Assembly (NCBI GenBank): GCA_947650365.1
Contig: OX393549.1
Location: 38,459,098-38,523,097 of the forward strand
Length of the DNA stretch: 64,000 nt
Reading direction: 5' to 3'
From: Chamaelirium japonicum
Lineage: Eukaryota; Streptophyta; Magnoliopsida; Liliales; Melanthiaceae
Shown here: one piece after another, positions 1 to 12,141 of the stretch
Layout of the letters: each line of letters starts with the position of its first letter
Numbering within the stretch: position 1 is the first letter of the stretch
The notes under the pieces: model-generated
Told to the model about the DNA's origin: nothing
What the model saw: only the letters and a program-made list of their open reading frames with translations
Databases searched by the model: none
Program-made: the position numbers and the translations under genes

Positions 1-370
1 GAGGACGTGTAGCCCTGAGGGGGGTGGATTGTGACGACCAAGATCCAATAGGCCAATAGCCAAGAGCCAAGACTCCTGAGGCGGGAATGCCAAGATGGAT
101 GAGGTGAGGTGAGGTGAGGTGAGATGTACAAGGCCATGAGTTAGCCCCACATCGCCTGGAGAGAAGGAGATCCTGAGCTGCTTATATAATTTCCCCTCCC
201 AAACATAGAAGACGCGTTTTCAAGCCGTACGCCGCTACGGATTTTGTAAGAACTCCGTAGTTAAGCGTGCTCGGGCGAGAGTAGTACCAGGATGGGTGAC
301 CCCTTGGGAAGTTCTCGTACGGGCACGGGCAAAACGGACAATATCTTGTGTGTTTGGGGTGGATGTTACA
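1..370 (+). mobile_element. Cassandra-type TRIM: polypurine tract and 3' LTR
   Basis: The LTR runs from TGTGACGACC at 30 to GGATGTTACA at 370. It is preceded by a purine-rich tract (about 15-29) that fits the primer site before a 3' LTR. Inside is a stretch clearly like plant 5S rRNA, the hallmark of Cassandra terminal-repeat retrotransposons in miniature. A CCCACATCG motif (147-155) and a TATA-like TTATATAA (181-188) lie upstream of the 5S part. Cassandra elements encode no protein and depend on other elements for movement. The left part of the element lies outside the window, so wholeness cannot be judged. Confidence 0.8.
251..317 (+). promoter_or_regulatory. 5S rRNA-like segment with pol III internal promoter boxes
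   Basis: The segment aligns by eye with the middle and 3' part of plant 5S rRNA. An A-box-like AGTTAAGCGTGCTCGGGCGA (259-278), an intermediate element (about 280-289) and a C-box-like GGATGGGTGACC (290-301) appear in the right order and spacing. In 5S genes these boxes bind TFIIIA and TFIIIC. Here the segment is embedded in an LTR, so it is a captured module, not an rRNA gene. Confidence 0.8.
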
Positions 371-381
371 AGAAAAAGTAA

Positions 382-636
382 GAACAATACTTCGCTCCAA
401 CAGGTGTTGGAGTGCTCAGTTTCAACATGCTGATGCGGCTATCATTGATTGGACTATATGCCACTTGTGAGGATTATATCCTTTTAAAAAACACTCTTGT
501 TGAAAGTCGATGGTGTCATATCAAATTTCATCAGTGGGGTATGGCCCTCACTAGTGGCATATGGTCATATCAGTGATAACCACATCAACATATTGAATCC
601 GAGCGCTCCAACACCTGATGGAGTAAAGTATTGTTC
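382..636. mobile_element. Mutator-like MITE, 255 bp
   Basis: The ends are inverted repeats of about 36 bp, starting GAACAATACTTCGCTCCA on the left and closing with the near-complement on the right. Flanking 9-mers AAAAAGTAA (373-381) and AAAAAATAA (637-645) match at 8 of 9 positions. A 9-bp duplication is typical of the Mutator superfamily. There is no coding capacity, so it is non-autonomous. Confidence 0.7.
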
Positions 637-645
637 AAAAAATAA

Positions 646-1310
646 CTAAGGAAATGACTATTGTTGTTCTTTTGGAAATAAAATGAAAATGAAATTTATA
701 AAAGAGATAAAAGTGAGTCTTATATTGCTCTAAACTGCACCAACTCAAAAAAATTAAAATCTTCCTCGGTTTCGCACTCAAAATCAATTTTTACCTACAA
801 TTTAAAACAACAACAATTCAAAACCAGTAAACAAGAAAAAAGATCCCAACAAAACTGGGAATGACGGATCTGTGCAAGATCTATCTCACCGAAAACCAAT
901 TCAAATGGTCAAAGAAAAACAAATCATCATAGGATCATTGTGAAGGTTAGGGTTTACCTGTAGAGAAAGCTAGAGAATGATGAATTTGTGCAAACAAACA
1001 AGTAAAACGCACCAACTGGTTGATTTACGACTTCAGAATGCTTGATATGTGCCAGAATGGAGCCCGATTGCCCAAGTTAGTGGCCAGAAAAGAAGGAAGG
1101 CGATCGTCTGAAATTGCCTTAGCACTTTGGTGATTTTCATCATCAAGGGAAAACTCCACTCGATTTTGGTCAGACTTAGATTTTCATCCAAAACACTTAA
1201 ACGAAGTACCTAGGTGGATTGATTTCCACCCCCCTTAAAACCCAAAAGAACGATGGAGAAGGGCGGAAACGAAATCACTTCCGCCCTTTGGTTCATTTCC
1301 ACCCAAAAGA
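646..1310. other. No gene seen
   Basis: AT-rich single-copy-looking sequence with no supported coding region, inverted repeat or tandem repeat. It is probably host intergenic DNA or an old unrecognisable repeat. Confidence 0.5.
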
Positions 1311-1499
1311 ATGTGACCTTAGTAGATGTTATATTAGCTAAAGGACATGCAATGTTTCAATATTGCACCAAGTCCCTCCCAAATAGCACGTGCTACAGCA
1401 ACTTCCCTAACCTTCTTTTACCCCTTCAAATAACAAAATTGTCCCTCCAATTCATTTCCAGCAAAAGTATCAATTCGTCTACAGTAAGGGTATCAATTC
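1311..1499. repeat. Left part of a repeat split by the Gypsy insertion
   Basis: It contains the text 'ttagctaaaggacatgcaat' followed by a CCCTCC-rich part. Similar text recurs at 19595-20260, 44330-44784 and 54760-55210. The partner half continues at 8708-9215 beyond the Gypsy element. The family is non-coding with imperfect inverted ends (AGGTCC...GGACCT type). Confidence 0.5.
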
Positions 1500-2590
1500 T
1501 GTGGGGGGGTTTTAGTCGAACCGGGCGATTCGGGTGGCGAGCACAATCCAACAAGCCAAATGCAAAGAAGAGACGGTGGTTACGTGGAAAAACCCCTTCG
1601 CAACGTCGAAGGGGAAAAAACCACGGGTGGGGCGAGAATGCACTAAAACAGCTCCTTCATTTACAATCTCTCACCTTGACCCCAATTACAATCCCCGAGG
1701 ACCGGTCTCCCAAACTACCGACCTCTGCAATTTCACTCTGACTACCGACCGCTGCAGACAGCGTCTGCCTGCAGGTCGCTGCAAACAGTGTCTGGCTGCC
1801 GACCGACCGACCTTCGTAGACAGTTTCTGGGTGCTGACCGATCGACCTCCACAGACAGCTTCTGGGTGCAGACCGACGGACCTCCGCAGCTCCGCAAATT
1901 CCGGGACGAAACGGGCAGCGTCTCCTCCTGAATTCCTCCTCCCCACTGAAGGGGTAGGTCCCCTTTTATAGTGGCGGGGTGACGGTTACACTCCGCGAAA
2001 ATCGGGCGAGTGACGTGTCCCCGCAATGAGCTCAACCGCCGCGATGACGTGGCGCGCGGTTGACACCTGGTTACGTTGAGCCGGAAATCGCGGAGCGTCG
2101 TCAGCACCGCGAGATCTCCGGGTTTGGCTGTTGCTTCACGCTTCGGCTCGTTGCATGTCCCATCGAGGGAGAAAGAGGTTGTTGCCTGGCCTATCTCCTT
2201 TTGTCTGGATACACGCCGACCAAGAGCCGCAGGGGGGGTGCTGCCTCCCCCCTGGATACATGCCGACCGACCCCCCCCCCCCTTCTCTAGGTACATGCCA
2301 ACCCAAAGGGGGGGGCTGCTTCCTTGTGTAACAACCGGCCGACCCCCCCCTCTCTCTGGCTACATGCCGACCCAGGGGGGGGGGTGCTCCCTTTGGTGAC
2401 CGGCCGACCCCCCCCCCCCCTTCTCTCTGGCTACATGCCGACCCGGGGGGGGGGGGGGGGTGTGCTCCCTTTGGTGACCAGCCGACCCCTCCTCCCCTCT
2501 CTGGCTACATGCCGACCAAAAAGGGGGAGGGGGGGGTGTGCTTCCCTTGGTGACCGGCCGACCCCCTCCAAAAAAGGAGTGGTACGCACA
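1500..2590 (-). repeat. 3' LTR of the Gypsy element
   Basis: This is a direct repeat of 7443-8707. A minisatellite of about 60 bp with alternating C-runs and G-runs (about 2205-2575) reads roughly 'GGCTACATGCCGACC' then a G-run. It has fewer units here than in the other LTR, which explains the shorter length (1091 versus 1265 bp). Confidence 0.9.
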
Positions 2591-3087
2591 ATACCCCCTC
2601 CTGACCGGACGGTCTTCGGTCCCGCCCGGTCAGGATCACTTTGCCTCGATTTACGTACAGCTTCATTATACGTGTCAGCCTCGACTTGCATGCCCGCCTC
2701 GGTTTGCATGCCCGCCTCGGTTTGCGTACCTGCCCTGGTTTGCATGTGCCACCTCGATATACGTGCCCATCTCGGTTTGTGTGCCCGTCTTAGTTCTTCG
2801 GGCATCATCGACGTCCTCCGGTAGTATCCCATTAAGTAGGTACTTCTTCATGTTGCTTACCCAGTCAGCTCTGACCGCAATAGTATGGACCGCATCAATG
2901 GCTTGTGTCCTCCTCGTCAGGCAACTATCTTCCGCGGGGCCGACTGTTCAGGGGTCAGCTTGCACCTCAATGAAGACTCTTTTCTCTCTGTCTTCTCTGA
3001 GTACCGATGCTAGATTAGCAAGGGCATCCGCCTGCTTGTTTTCCGTTCTGGGGAACTGGTGAAAGCTTATGTCTTCGAACTTGGCGA

Positions 3088-3789
3088 TCAACTCCCGGGC
3101 AGCTTCAGGTAAGCTTGCATTCTGGCGTCGCGGGCTTCGTACCTACCGGTAATCTGATTGATTACCAGTTGGGAGTCGCCGTAGACCTGTAGGCTGGTCA
3201 CCCCCAGCGCTGTCGCCATCTTCAGTCCTGTCAGCATCGCCTCGTACTCAGCTTCGTTGTTCGTCGTCGGGAAAAGTAGCCGCACTGACTTTTCGAGCTT
3301 CGTGTGATCGGGGGTTACCAGGACTACCCCCACACCACACTCGACTGCGCACGACGAGCCATCCACGAACAATCTCCAGCCTTTTCCTTCGTCCTCCTGT
3401 CCTGCTGCCGCACCAACTCCCACGGGTCGATCGACAGCTACCGACAGGTCTTCTAACGTCTCTGGCACCGGTGCAGTGTCTTCCGCCGGGAAATCGCTGA
3501 GGACGTCCGCAAGTGCTTGGCCCTTGACTGCTTTCCGAGGCACATACCGAGGACCAAACTCTTGCAGCTCTGCAGCCCACTTGCTCAGCCGACCTGCCCG
3601 AGTAGAATTATCCAGTACTTCCTTCAGGGGGTGATATACCCTTCCTTGTTTGCGTTGGTCGATCGGTCGTACCCCCGAGGGGTCTGTCGACTGATCCTCC
3701 CAGGTGTTCACCGGCCGGTCACGCCCTTCGCAGGGACCTGTCGACCGGTCGGCCAAGTGGTAGAACTCGCTCAGAGTGTTATGTACCAC
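3088..3789 (-). pseudogene. RNase H-like part of the broken Gypsy element
   Basis: The translated minus strand shows a segment typical of the end of a Gypsy RT/RNase H domain (RLSKWAAELQEF, KGQALADVL). An RNase H-like fold follows, with FVDGSS, NNEAEYEAMLTGL and YGDSQLVINQ. In Tat-lineage elements a second, archaeal-type RNase H sits at this place. The part is a fossil remnant with no full polymerase around it. Confidence 0.7.
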
Positions 3790-4235
3790 TTGATTTAGGT
3801 TGGTCGACCGGTCGTACCCCGGCGGGGTCTGTCGACCGATCTTCCAAGGTGTTCACCGGCCGGTCTCGCCCTTCGCAGGGTCCTGTCGACCGGTCGGCCA
3901 AGTGGTAGAACTCGCTCGGAGTGTTATGTACCACTTGGTTTAGGTTGGTCGACCGGTCGTACCCCGGCGGGGTCTGTCGACCGATCTTCCAAGGTGTTCA
4001 CCGGCCGGTCTCGCCCTTCGCAGGGTCCTGTCGACCGGTCGGCCAAGTGGTAGAACTCGCTCGGAGTGTTATGTACCACTTGGTTTAGGTTGGTCGATCG
4101 GTCGTACCCCGGCGGGGTCTGTCGACCGATCTTCCAAGGTGTTCACCGGCCGGTCTCGCCCTTCGCAGGGTCCTGTCGACCGGTCGGCCAAGTGGTAGAA
4201 CTCGCTCGGAGTGTTATGTACCACGTGGTTTAGGT
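3655..4235. repeat. Tandem repeat, about 145-bp unit, four copies
   Basis: Units begin near 3655, 3801, 3946 and 4091 at the motif TTGGTCGACCGGTCGTACCC. Each also holds a GTCGACCGGTCGGCCAAGTGG block and an ATGTACCAC block. The last three copies are nearly identical. They lie inside the Gypsy element between the protease-like and RNase H-like parts. GGTCGACC and CGACCGGTCG are palindromic. Confidence 0.85.
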
Positions 4236-4310
4236 TGTCTCAGTTAGCCATTATTCTCACGCATGAACAAGAACGCTGAGCAAGTGCATTTTTATTGAAT
4301 AGATCCGACG

Positions 4311-5348
4311 TTACAAAACTGTCAGTTCTTTACGTTCAACTGACAGGTCAGTCTTCATCAGGTCCCCCGACATTATTGGTTCTTTACGTTCAACTGACAG
4401 GTCGGTCTTCGGCAGGTCCTCCGACTCTGTCAGCTCTTTACATTCAGCTGACGGGTCGGTCTTCAGCAGGTCCTCCGACTCTGTCAGCTCTTTACATTCA
4501 GCTGACAGGTCGGTCTTCAGCAGGTCCCCCAACACTGTCAGCTCTTTACGTTCAGCTGACATGTCGGTCTTCAGCAAGTCCCTCGACACTGTCAGCTCTT
4601 TACGTTCAGCTGACAGGTCGCTCTTCAGTAGGTCCCCCGATACTGTCAGCTCTTTAAGTTCAGCTGACAGGTCGGTCTTCACAAGGGGTTGGCCCCCTCG
4701 CGCTCCTACGCTTGATCGGGTGCGGAGCTGGAACGTTGGAGCTTCTTGACTCTGCTTCACAGTCCAGAGGTTGAGGATGCCCAACTCAGTGCCACCTTCA
4801 CCTGGTTCTCCTCCCTCAATTTGGCATGTCGTCTTCAGATGGACGGCACTGAGCTCGCACTTGGCTGCCGAGGACTGGTCACCTCGAATGCTCATCATGC
4901 CCTTGTCGGTCCAAAACTTCACTACCTGGTGGGCCGACGAGGGGACCGCATCCAAGTGGTGGAGCCACGGCCTTCCGAGGATGATGTTGTACGCCGAGTG
5001 AGCTTCGATCACAATGAACCGGGTAAGATTAGTGAGATGCCCTGTTGTGATCGGGAGGGTGATCTCACCAACCACCCTTGCAGCCTCTCCCGTGAAGCCT
5101 GTTATCGTCGACGACGACTCAGTCATCTGCCCGCGATCTAGCTGCATGGCATCGAAGGCGCTGAGGAAGAGCACATCTACCAAGCTTCCGGCGTCGACCA
5201 GAATTCTCTTCACTAGGCAATTGGCTATCTGCAGCCGTATGACCAGGGGATGGTTGTGAGGCCTCTTTATTCCGACCAGATCAGCCGCCGAAAACTGTAC
5301 TGCAGCTTCCACTCTTGGCTCGGGACGGATGACAGGGTCGAGCACCAC
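4311..5348 (-). pseudogene. Aspartic-protease-like region of the Gypsy element with repeat tail
   Basis: The first 170 or so residues resemble a retropepsin-like domain of Gypsy gag-pol (VKRILVDAGS near residue 46-55; YNIILGRPWLHHLDAVPS near 119-136). The C-terminal half is a tandem repeat of about 19 residues (DLLKTDLSAERKELTVSGD type). It is encoded by about seven DNA repeats of roughly 57 bp between 4318 and 4690. This is a fossil part of the element. Confidence 0.65.
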
Positions 5349-5783
5349 ATGGTGGACTTGCCTTGCTTATTCAATACGCCGCACCTATCGGTCGACGGCA
5401 TTTGACGACGGTACAGGGCCATGGTACCCGTAGATGGCGTCTACCTCTCGGAGTTGGCATCTTTCTGGCGGAGGACCCGGTAAGCACTATGCCGTTGCTC
5501 CTCGCTGGACTTCCCCTACAGCCTTGGTTTTCTTACATTGAGGGATGTCAATGAAGCAGCCAAGGTGGCCGGCCTCAATGAGATCCTCAATATGATGCTT
5601 GAGCGCCCAGCACTGCAGGGTGGTGTGACCTTGGCCTTGATGGTACTCACAGTACCTTGATGCATCTCTGGCTCCCCTCTCCCCGGGCTCAAGCGGTTGT
5701 GCCCACTTGAAGTATGATTCACCTTCGATGGCTTCCAGGATCTGGTCTATGGGGGCGTTCAGTACTGTGAACTCCCTGTTCCA

Positions 5784-7316
5784 CTATGGCCTCGCTGGCC
5801 TGTCTTGCTTCTGCCGCTTCGCGTCATGCCTCGTCGCCTCGCCCTGTTGCTTGTTGACGTTCTTCACGGCAGCTGGTCTGGCGTAGCCTTGGTGTGGGAC
5901 CCCGGTTTCCACCGCCTTCCTCTTGCGGTCCGCGTCTTCGATCTTGATGTACTTCTCAACACGCCGCGATAGCTCGTCGATCGTCTCCGGGGTTCGCTTG
6001 ATGAGCGACGCGTTGACGAACTGGGCAGGCTGAATGGCGTTCTTGAAGGCCGCGATCACCATGCGATCCTGCCCGTCTGCGTCCGCCAAGCTCAGGTACT
6101 CGGACCTGAACCTATGGTAGAATTGTCGGAGCGTCTCCTTCTGGGTCATACTCATCCCGAAGAGTGACTCCAGAGTCTTCAGCTCCCGGCGATTGCATCG
6201 GTACTGGTCGATGAACCGCGTGCTCAGCTCCGAGAAGGAGGAGATGGACGAGGGCCTAAGCTTGTGGAACCATTCGAGGGGGGTTCCCGACAAGCTGTTG
6301 GCGAAGGTCCGGCAAAGGATATGATCATCCTCATGCGGGACCAGAGCATCCCGGAAAGCCAGTACATGCTCCACCGGGTCTTTCGATCCGTCAAACTTGG
6401 GAAGGCGTGGAGGATTCCATCCTCGAGGGAATGGCTCCAGGAGTAGCTTCTCGACAAGCGGCGATCGCGCGGCTCCTCGGATGGCGACTTCCTCCAATCG
6501 GTCGGGAGCTCGGACCCCCGGTCGGTCTCGCTGGATCTCCTCTTGCTCCCCGAGTCGCTCCGACGCATGTACCCGAATGCGTTCATGTACGCTCCTCCGG
6601 TCAGTAGTATGAGCCAGCTGCCGACTGGCTGGCATCATCCGAGTGCGATGACTATCACTCGGTTGACGATGAAGTTCTCCGTCTCGCTTTGGGCGATGCA
6701 CTTGTGCCGAGTCCGTCTTCGAGTGATGCTTGGAGGCAGGCGGCTGTCGGGGGTGTGCCCCGAGCCGGGACCAGACATCCGAGCGTGCCGACACCGCTCG
6801 AGCGTGTTTGTTTCTTTCCGCAGGCTCAGGGCTACTCGAGTCTCGCCCGTCGGGATTCGCACTTTGGACCTCCACCGAGCGATTAACCCTGACCTCCACC
6901 TGAGGCACTGGTTGCGGCTGCATTCGCACTGGTGGGGCAGCTTGAGCGGGGAGGCTCTGTCCTGCTTGGGTCAACATGCCCTGATTGAGTAGACCACCCG
7001 TCGGTACAGCCCGCACGAAGTCACGCAAGTCCTCGTAGTTGCGCTGCATCGTTTGGAGCTGGGTGGTGAGAGCTTGCTGGGTCATCATCATTGAGGCCAG
7101 AAAAGCTTCCGACAGACCCCCGGTTAGTGGAGCCAGGGTTGCTACCGGAGCTTGACTGGAGTCCCCGACCCCCAGTATGGGACTCACCAGCGGGACTGCG
7201 CGCTCCGTGTCCGCTGATGGTTGAACAAGATGCCCGACGTCACTAGCATCTCCGAGTGGTGCGGCTTCGGACGGGAGCTGCGACGTCGAGCGGGTACGAT
7301 ACGGTCCACCGGCCAT
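5784..7316 (-). pseudogene. Gag region of the Gypsy element, 510 codons
   Basis: The C-terminal half matches the plant retrotransposon gag family (Pfam Retrotrans_gag type): GWNPPRLPKFDGSKDPVEHV, then LEWFHKLRPSSISSF and FRSEYLSLADADGQ. The N-terminal half is proline-, arginine- and serine-rich. It starts at the first ATG after the primer site and lies next to the 5' LTR, the expected gag place. In a working element it would form the virus-like particle; here it belongs to a broken element. Confidence 0.8.
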
Positions 7317-7442
7317 CGTTCTTCAACCGTGTGGTTGTGGACTACTGGTTGCAGGTAGCTCGGACTGGTCGACACCCACGGGTCAACAGTCGAAAGCTCT
7401 AGTAGGAAGTCTCGAAGACTATCCCACAGACGGCGCCCAGAT

Positions 7443-8707
7443 TGTGGGGGGTTTTTAGTCGAACCGGGCGATTCGGGTGGCGAGCACAATCCAACAAGCC
7501 AAATGCAAAGAAGAGACGGTGGTTACGTGGAAAAACCCCTTCGCAACGTCGAAGGGGAAAAAACCACGGGTGGGGCGAGAATGCACTAAAACAGCTCCTT
7601 CATTTACAATCTCTCACCTTGACCTCAATTACAATCCCCGAGGACCGGTCTCCCAAACTACCGACCTCTGCAATTTCACTCTGACTACCGACCGCTGCAG
7701 ACAGCGTCTGCCTGCAGGTCGCTGCAAACAGTGTCTGGCTGCCGACCGACCGACCTCCGCAGACAGTTTCTGGGTGCTGACCGATCGACCTCCACAGACA
7801 GCTTCTGGGTGCAGACCGACGGACCTCCGCAGCTCTGCAAATTCCAGGACGAAACGGGCAGCGTCTCCTCCTGAATTCCTCCTCCCCACTGAAGGGGTAG
7901 GTCCCCTTTTATAGTGGCGGGGTGACGGTTACACTCCGCGAAAATCGGGCGAGTGACGTGTCCCCGCAATGAGCTCAACCGCCGCGATGACGTGGCGCGC
8001 GGTTGACACCTGGTCACGTTGAGCCGGAAATCGCGGAGCGTCGTCAGCACCGCGAGATCTCCGGGTTTGGCTGTTGCTTCACGCTTCGGCTCGTTGCATG
8101 TCCCATCGAGGGAGAGAGAGGTTGTTGCCTGGCCTATCTCCTTTTGTCTGGATACACGCCGACCGAGAGCCGCAGGGGGGGTGCTGCCTCCCCCCTGGAT
8201 ACATGCCGACCGACCCCCCCCCCCCCCCCCCCCCCCCTTCTCTAGGTACATGCCAACCCAAAGGGGGGGGCTGCTTCCTTGTGTAACAACCGGCCGACCC
8301 CCCCCCTCTCTCTGGCTATATGCCGACCCAGGGGGGGGGGGGGTGCTCCCTTTGGTGACCGGCCGACCCCCCCCCCCCCCCCTTCTCTCTGGCTACATGC
8401 CGACCCGGGGGGGGGGGGGGGTGTGTGCTCCCTTTGGTGACCGACCGACCCCTCCTCCCCTCTCTGGCTACATGCCGACCAAAAAGGGGGAGGGGGGGGT
8501 GTGCTTCCCTTGGTGACCGGCCGACCCCCCCCCCCCCCCCCTCCCCTCTCTGGCTACATGCCGACCCAGGGGAGGGGGGTGTGCTTCCCTTGGTGACCGG
8601 CCGACCCCCCCCCCCCCCTCCCCTCTCTGGCTACATACCGACCCAGGGGGGGGTGTGCTTCCCTTGGTGACCGGCCGACCCCCTCCAAAAAAGGAGTGGT
8701 ACGCACA
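7443..8707 (-). repeat. 5' LTR of the Gypsy element
   Basis: A direct repeat of 1500-2590. The C-run/G-run minisatellite (about 8150-8690) has about two more units than the other LTR. The right end ACGCACA is followed by the target duplication AATTC. Confidence 0.9.
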
Positions 8708-9215
8708 AATTCGTCGGTTGCTATAGTGATTTCATTGTAGCTGGTACAATAAAATCATTGTAGCAAGAGCATCAATTCGGCTAATTGGTACTCTTACCAA
8801 ACTGAATTGCTACGGTTGCTACAGTAAAATCATTGTAACAGTTACTGTGAAATCATTGCAGCAGCAATATAATTTTGGCTAATTGGTACTCCTACCAAAC
8901 AGAATTGATAGTGTTGCTGCAGTGAAATCACTATAGCAATAATATCGATTCAACTAATTGATACTCTTACCAAACCGAATTGATACTCTTGCTGGAGATG
9001 AATTAATAATCTTATTATAGATGAATTAATACTCTTGCTAGAGGGATAATGGAGGGGCCGTTTTGTCATTTGAAAGGGTTGAAAAAGTCAACAGTTTTTG
9101 GTTGGGGACTTGATGTACAAACATGTCTTTGGAAGGGACTTTACACTAAACCCAAATATTGTCTATCATTAACTAATGTATCATCTCCTACAGGGACCTA
9201 ACTAACACATATTAT
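8708..9215. repeat. Right part of the repeat split by the Gypsy element
   Basis: It contains short reiterated text of the type 'acagtgaaatcattgtagca' and ends near 'cagggacctaactaacacat', like the right ends of the copies at about 20220, 44750 and 55190. Together with 1311-1499 it forms one older insertion. Confidence 0.5.
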
Positions 9216-9337
9216 CCCAAAAAATATTGTTGACCACGTTATTTAAACGGAAGCATGACCCACGGAAGGATTTGCACCACTTTGTGTTGAGAAAATTGAA
9301 TACTCTATCATTAATACAAAATTAAGTTTAGCAATAG

Positions 9338-9612
9338 TTTTTTTTTTTTGCTGGACAATTAGGCGATCAAAGGACAAGGTGCTAGAGCAAGAGCTCAAAG
9401 AGGTCCGAACATCAAAACGGGTCGGGAAGGCAGCAAGTTGCAGTTTTTATTAAATTCCATAATCTAGTGGACTCGGTCACAGTTCACACGTGCGAACAAG
9501 GCACAAATGCCCTTGAGCTAAACCTTGTTGTACAGTGTCCATATCGGGAGTCAAACATGGAACTTCTCAAACATGGGAGTGAGGAAGCACCATCAGGCCA
9601 AGAGCATGTTGG
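9338..9612 (-). mobile_element. tRNA-derived SINE, full length
   Basis: Reading the minus strand, the head has A-box-like text (GGCCTGATGGTGCTTC) and a B-box-like GTTTGACTCC. A middle block includes 'gtgccttgttcgca' and the end is an A-run (T-run at plus 9338-9349). The flanks AAGTTTAGCAATAG (9324-9337) and TAGTTTAGCTGTAG (9613-9626) look like an imperfect 14-bp target duplication. Related copies are at 10248-10375, 11335-11491 and 39630-39897. Confidence 0.7.
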
Positions 9613-9799
9613 TAGTTTAGCTGTAGGTTTGTGACACAAAATTAATTTAGTGGTATTTGGGTAGGTGGGTGAGTGAGGCCAGACCCAAACTGATTGAGAA
9701 GCATAGAGGGACTAATTGAACGCATTTGGGTGGGGGGGGGGGGGGGGGAGGTGGGGACCCAAATTGATCGAGAAGTGTGGTAGGGTGGGATCAGTCCTA

Positions 9800-10247
9800 T
9801 GCGGTGGGGGCCTGATCCCACACGAGGATGTGTGACCCTTAAGGAAGGTGGATTGTAACGACCAAGAGCGAATAGCCAAGAGCTAACACACCTGAGGTGA
9901 AAAGACGAGATGAATAAGGTGAGGTGTCCAAGTCCATGAATTAATCCCATATCGTCTTAGGAGAAAAAATTTCTGGGCTATATATATAACTTCCCATTCT
10001 TAATATGTATGACACGTTTTAAAAGTCGTGAGCCATCGGGCAAAACAAATTAACCTCCTCGTGGTGGGGGATTGATACCACATGAGGACGTGTGGTCCTT
10101 AAGGGGTAGATTGTGACAACCAAGATTCAAGAACGCAATAGCATATAGCCAAGACTCATGAGGCAAGGAAATCCAAAATGGATGAGTTGTCAAAGTTCAT
10201 GAATTAGTTCCACATCATATGGGGAGAAAAAATTTATGGGTATGATC
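9800..10247 (+). mobile_element. Cassandra-related TRIM pair lacking the 5S module
   Basis: Two LTR-like stretches begin TGTAACGACCAAGAG (9854) and TGTGACAACCAAGATT (10112). Each is preceded by internal text like that at 1-29 (CACGAGGATGTGTG..., CATGAGGACGTGTGG...). The LTR text matches the Cassandra LTR at 30-370 up to the point where the 5S-like segment begins, then resumes at GGGCAAAAC. The second LTR is cut by the neighbouring SINE piece. Old and degenerate. Confidence 0.6.
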
Positions 10248-10375
10248 CTTTTTATCTAGACCGGCCAAGTGGTCATAGGACACAGCGTAGGCAAGGGTTC
10301 CAAGAGGTCCGAAGATGGAAATGGGGGAAGGTAGCAGCTGTTATTTGTTAATTCCACATTCATGTGAACATGACA
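10248..10375 (-). mobile_element. SINE fragment, 3' half
   Basis: The minus strand matches the 3' half of the SINE at 9338-9612, with text such as 'ttcggacctctt' and 'cttggccggtctagata'. No tRNA-like head is present. Confidence 0.55.
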
Positions 10376-11334
<959 letters not shown>

Positions 11335-11491
11335 TTCGTGTAGGAATTTCTTACATCCACATGCGCAAACAAGGCACAACCTCCTTGAGAGGAAGCTCGC
11401 TCCACGGAGTCCATACCGCGAGTTTGAACATGGAACCTCTCCACCGAGGGAGATGGCAAGTACACCGCCAGTCTAAGAGCCCGTTGGTAGG
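11335..11491 (-). mobile_element. SINE fragment, 5' half
   Basis: Reading the minus strand from 11491, a head GGCTCTTAGACTGGCGG is followed by a B-box-like GTTCAAACTCG and the 'gtgccttgtttgcgc' block shared with the SINE at 9338-9612. The 3' half is missing. Confidence 0.55.
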
Positions 11492-12095
11492 TATGATCCT
11501 TGATAAAAGCATACCCATGGACACCACCACCCTCACTCAACTCCACCTCCGTCCGCCGCTATCGCCCTCCACCCCTGCAACCCATGCTGCCGCCACCTTC
11601 CTCCTCCCGAGTGCTACTACAGCTCATTCGGTCGGAGGAGACTGAATGCACTATAGAGACACTTGGACACCGTTGATCACTCGGCCTCCAATGGCTGAAT
11701 GCGATTGGAAGAAGTAGGGGGGGGGGGGAGGAGGCGATGGTGGTTTGGATCGATGGGACCGGTGGAGGAGGAGGGAGGCGGGCGGGCGTGGAGCTGCAAC
11801 GGTGGTGGCGGGCGTTGGCCTGCACGAGCACAGACGAAAAGGTAGGAAGGGAGATAGGAGAGGGTGTAGGCTGCCGGTTGAGTGGGGTGTCCGGTCGGCT
11901 CTTGGAAAATCACTGGCTATGTAACCGAACTCTTTACCAAATCGGATGCTTGTCCCCCCGCCTTCTATTCTGAATTTTTTCCTTCCCCAACTGGGCTTTG
12001 CTTCCTCTGAAGGTCACGAACCGCAAAATCCAAACGATGGCAAAAGAAACCGAATCGTTGATGAAGGAGGGGGAAAGGTACGCATTCCTATCTTC

Positions 12096-12141
<46 letters not shown>

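Larger units (their letters stand above)
1500..8707 (-). mobile_element. Ty3/Gypsy element, Tat-like, broken
   Basis: The two LTRs (1500-2590 and 7443-8707) start TGTGGGGGG and end ACGCACA on the plus strand. They are flanked by a perfect 5-bp duplication AATTC (1495-1499, 8708-8712). The element reads on the minus strand. Next to the 7443 LTR is a primer-site-like GGCGCCGTCTGTGGGAT (plus 7423-7439, reversed). Parts seen are gag, an aspartic-protease-like region and an RNase H-like region; no reverse transcriptase or integrase is recognisable. It is broken, and could only have moved with help. LTRs differ at roughly 1% of aligned bases plus repeat-number changes, suggesting insertion within about the last million years. 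It interrupts an older repeat. Confidence 0.9.

Noticed and set aside
251-317. A 5S rRNA gene
   Set aside because: Only part of the 5S sequence is present, and it lies inside a Cassandra LTR with TG...CA ends. It is a captured module.
1253-2832. Several plus- and minus-strand frames in the left LTR, repeated at 7442-8670
   Set aside because: They lie in both LTRs of the Gypsy element and show no domain; open only by composition.
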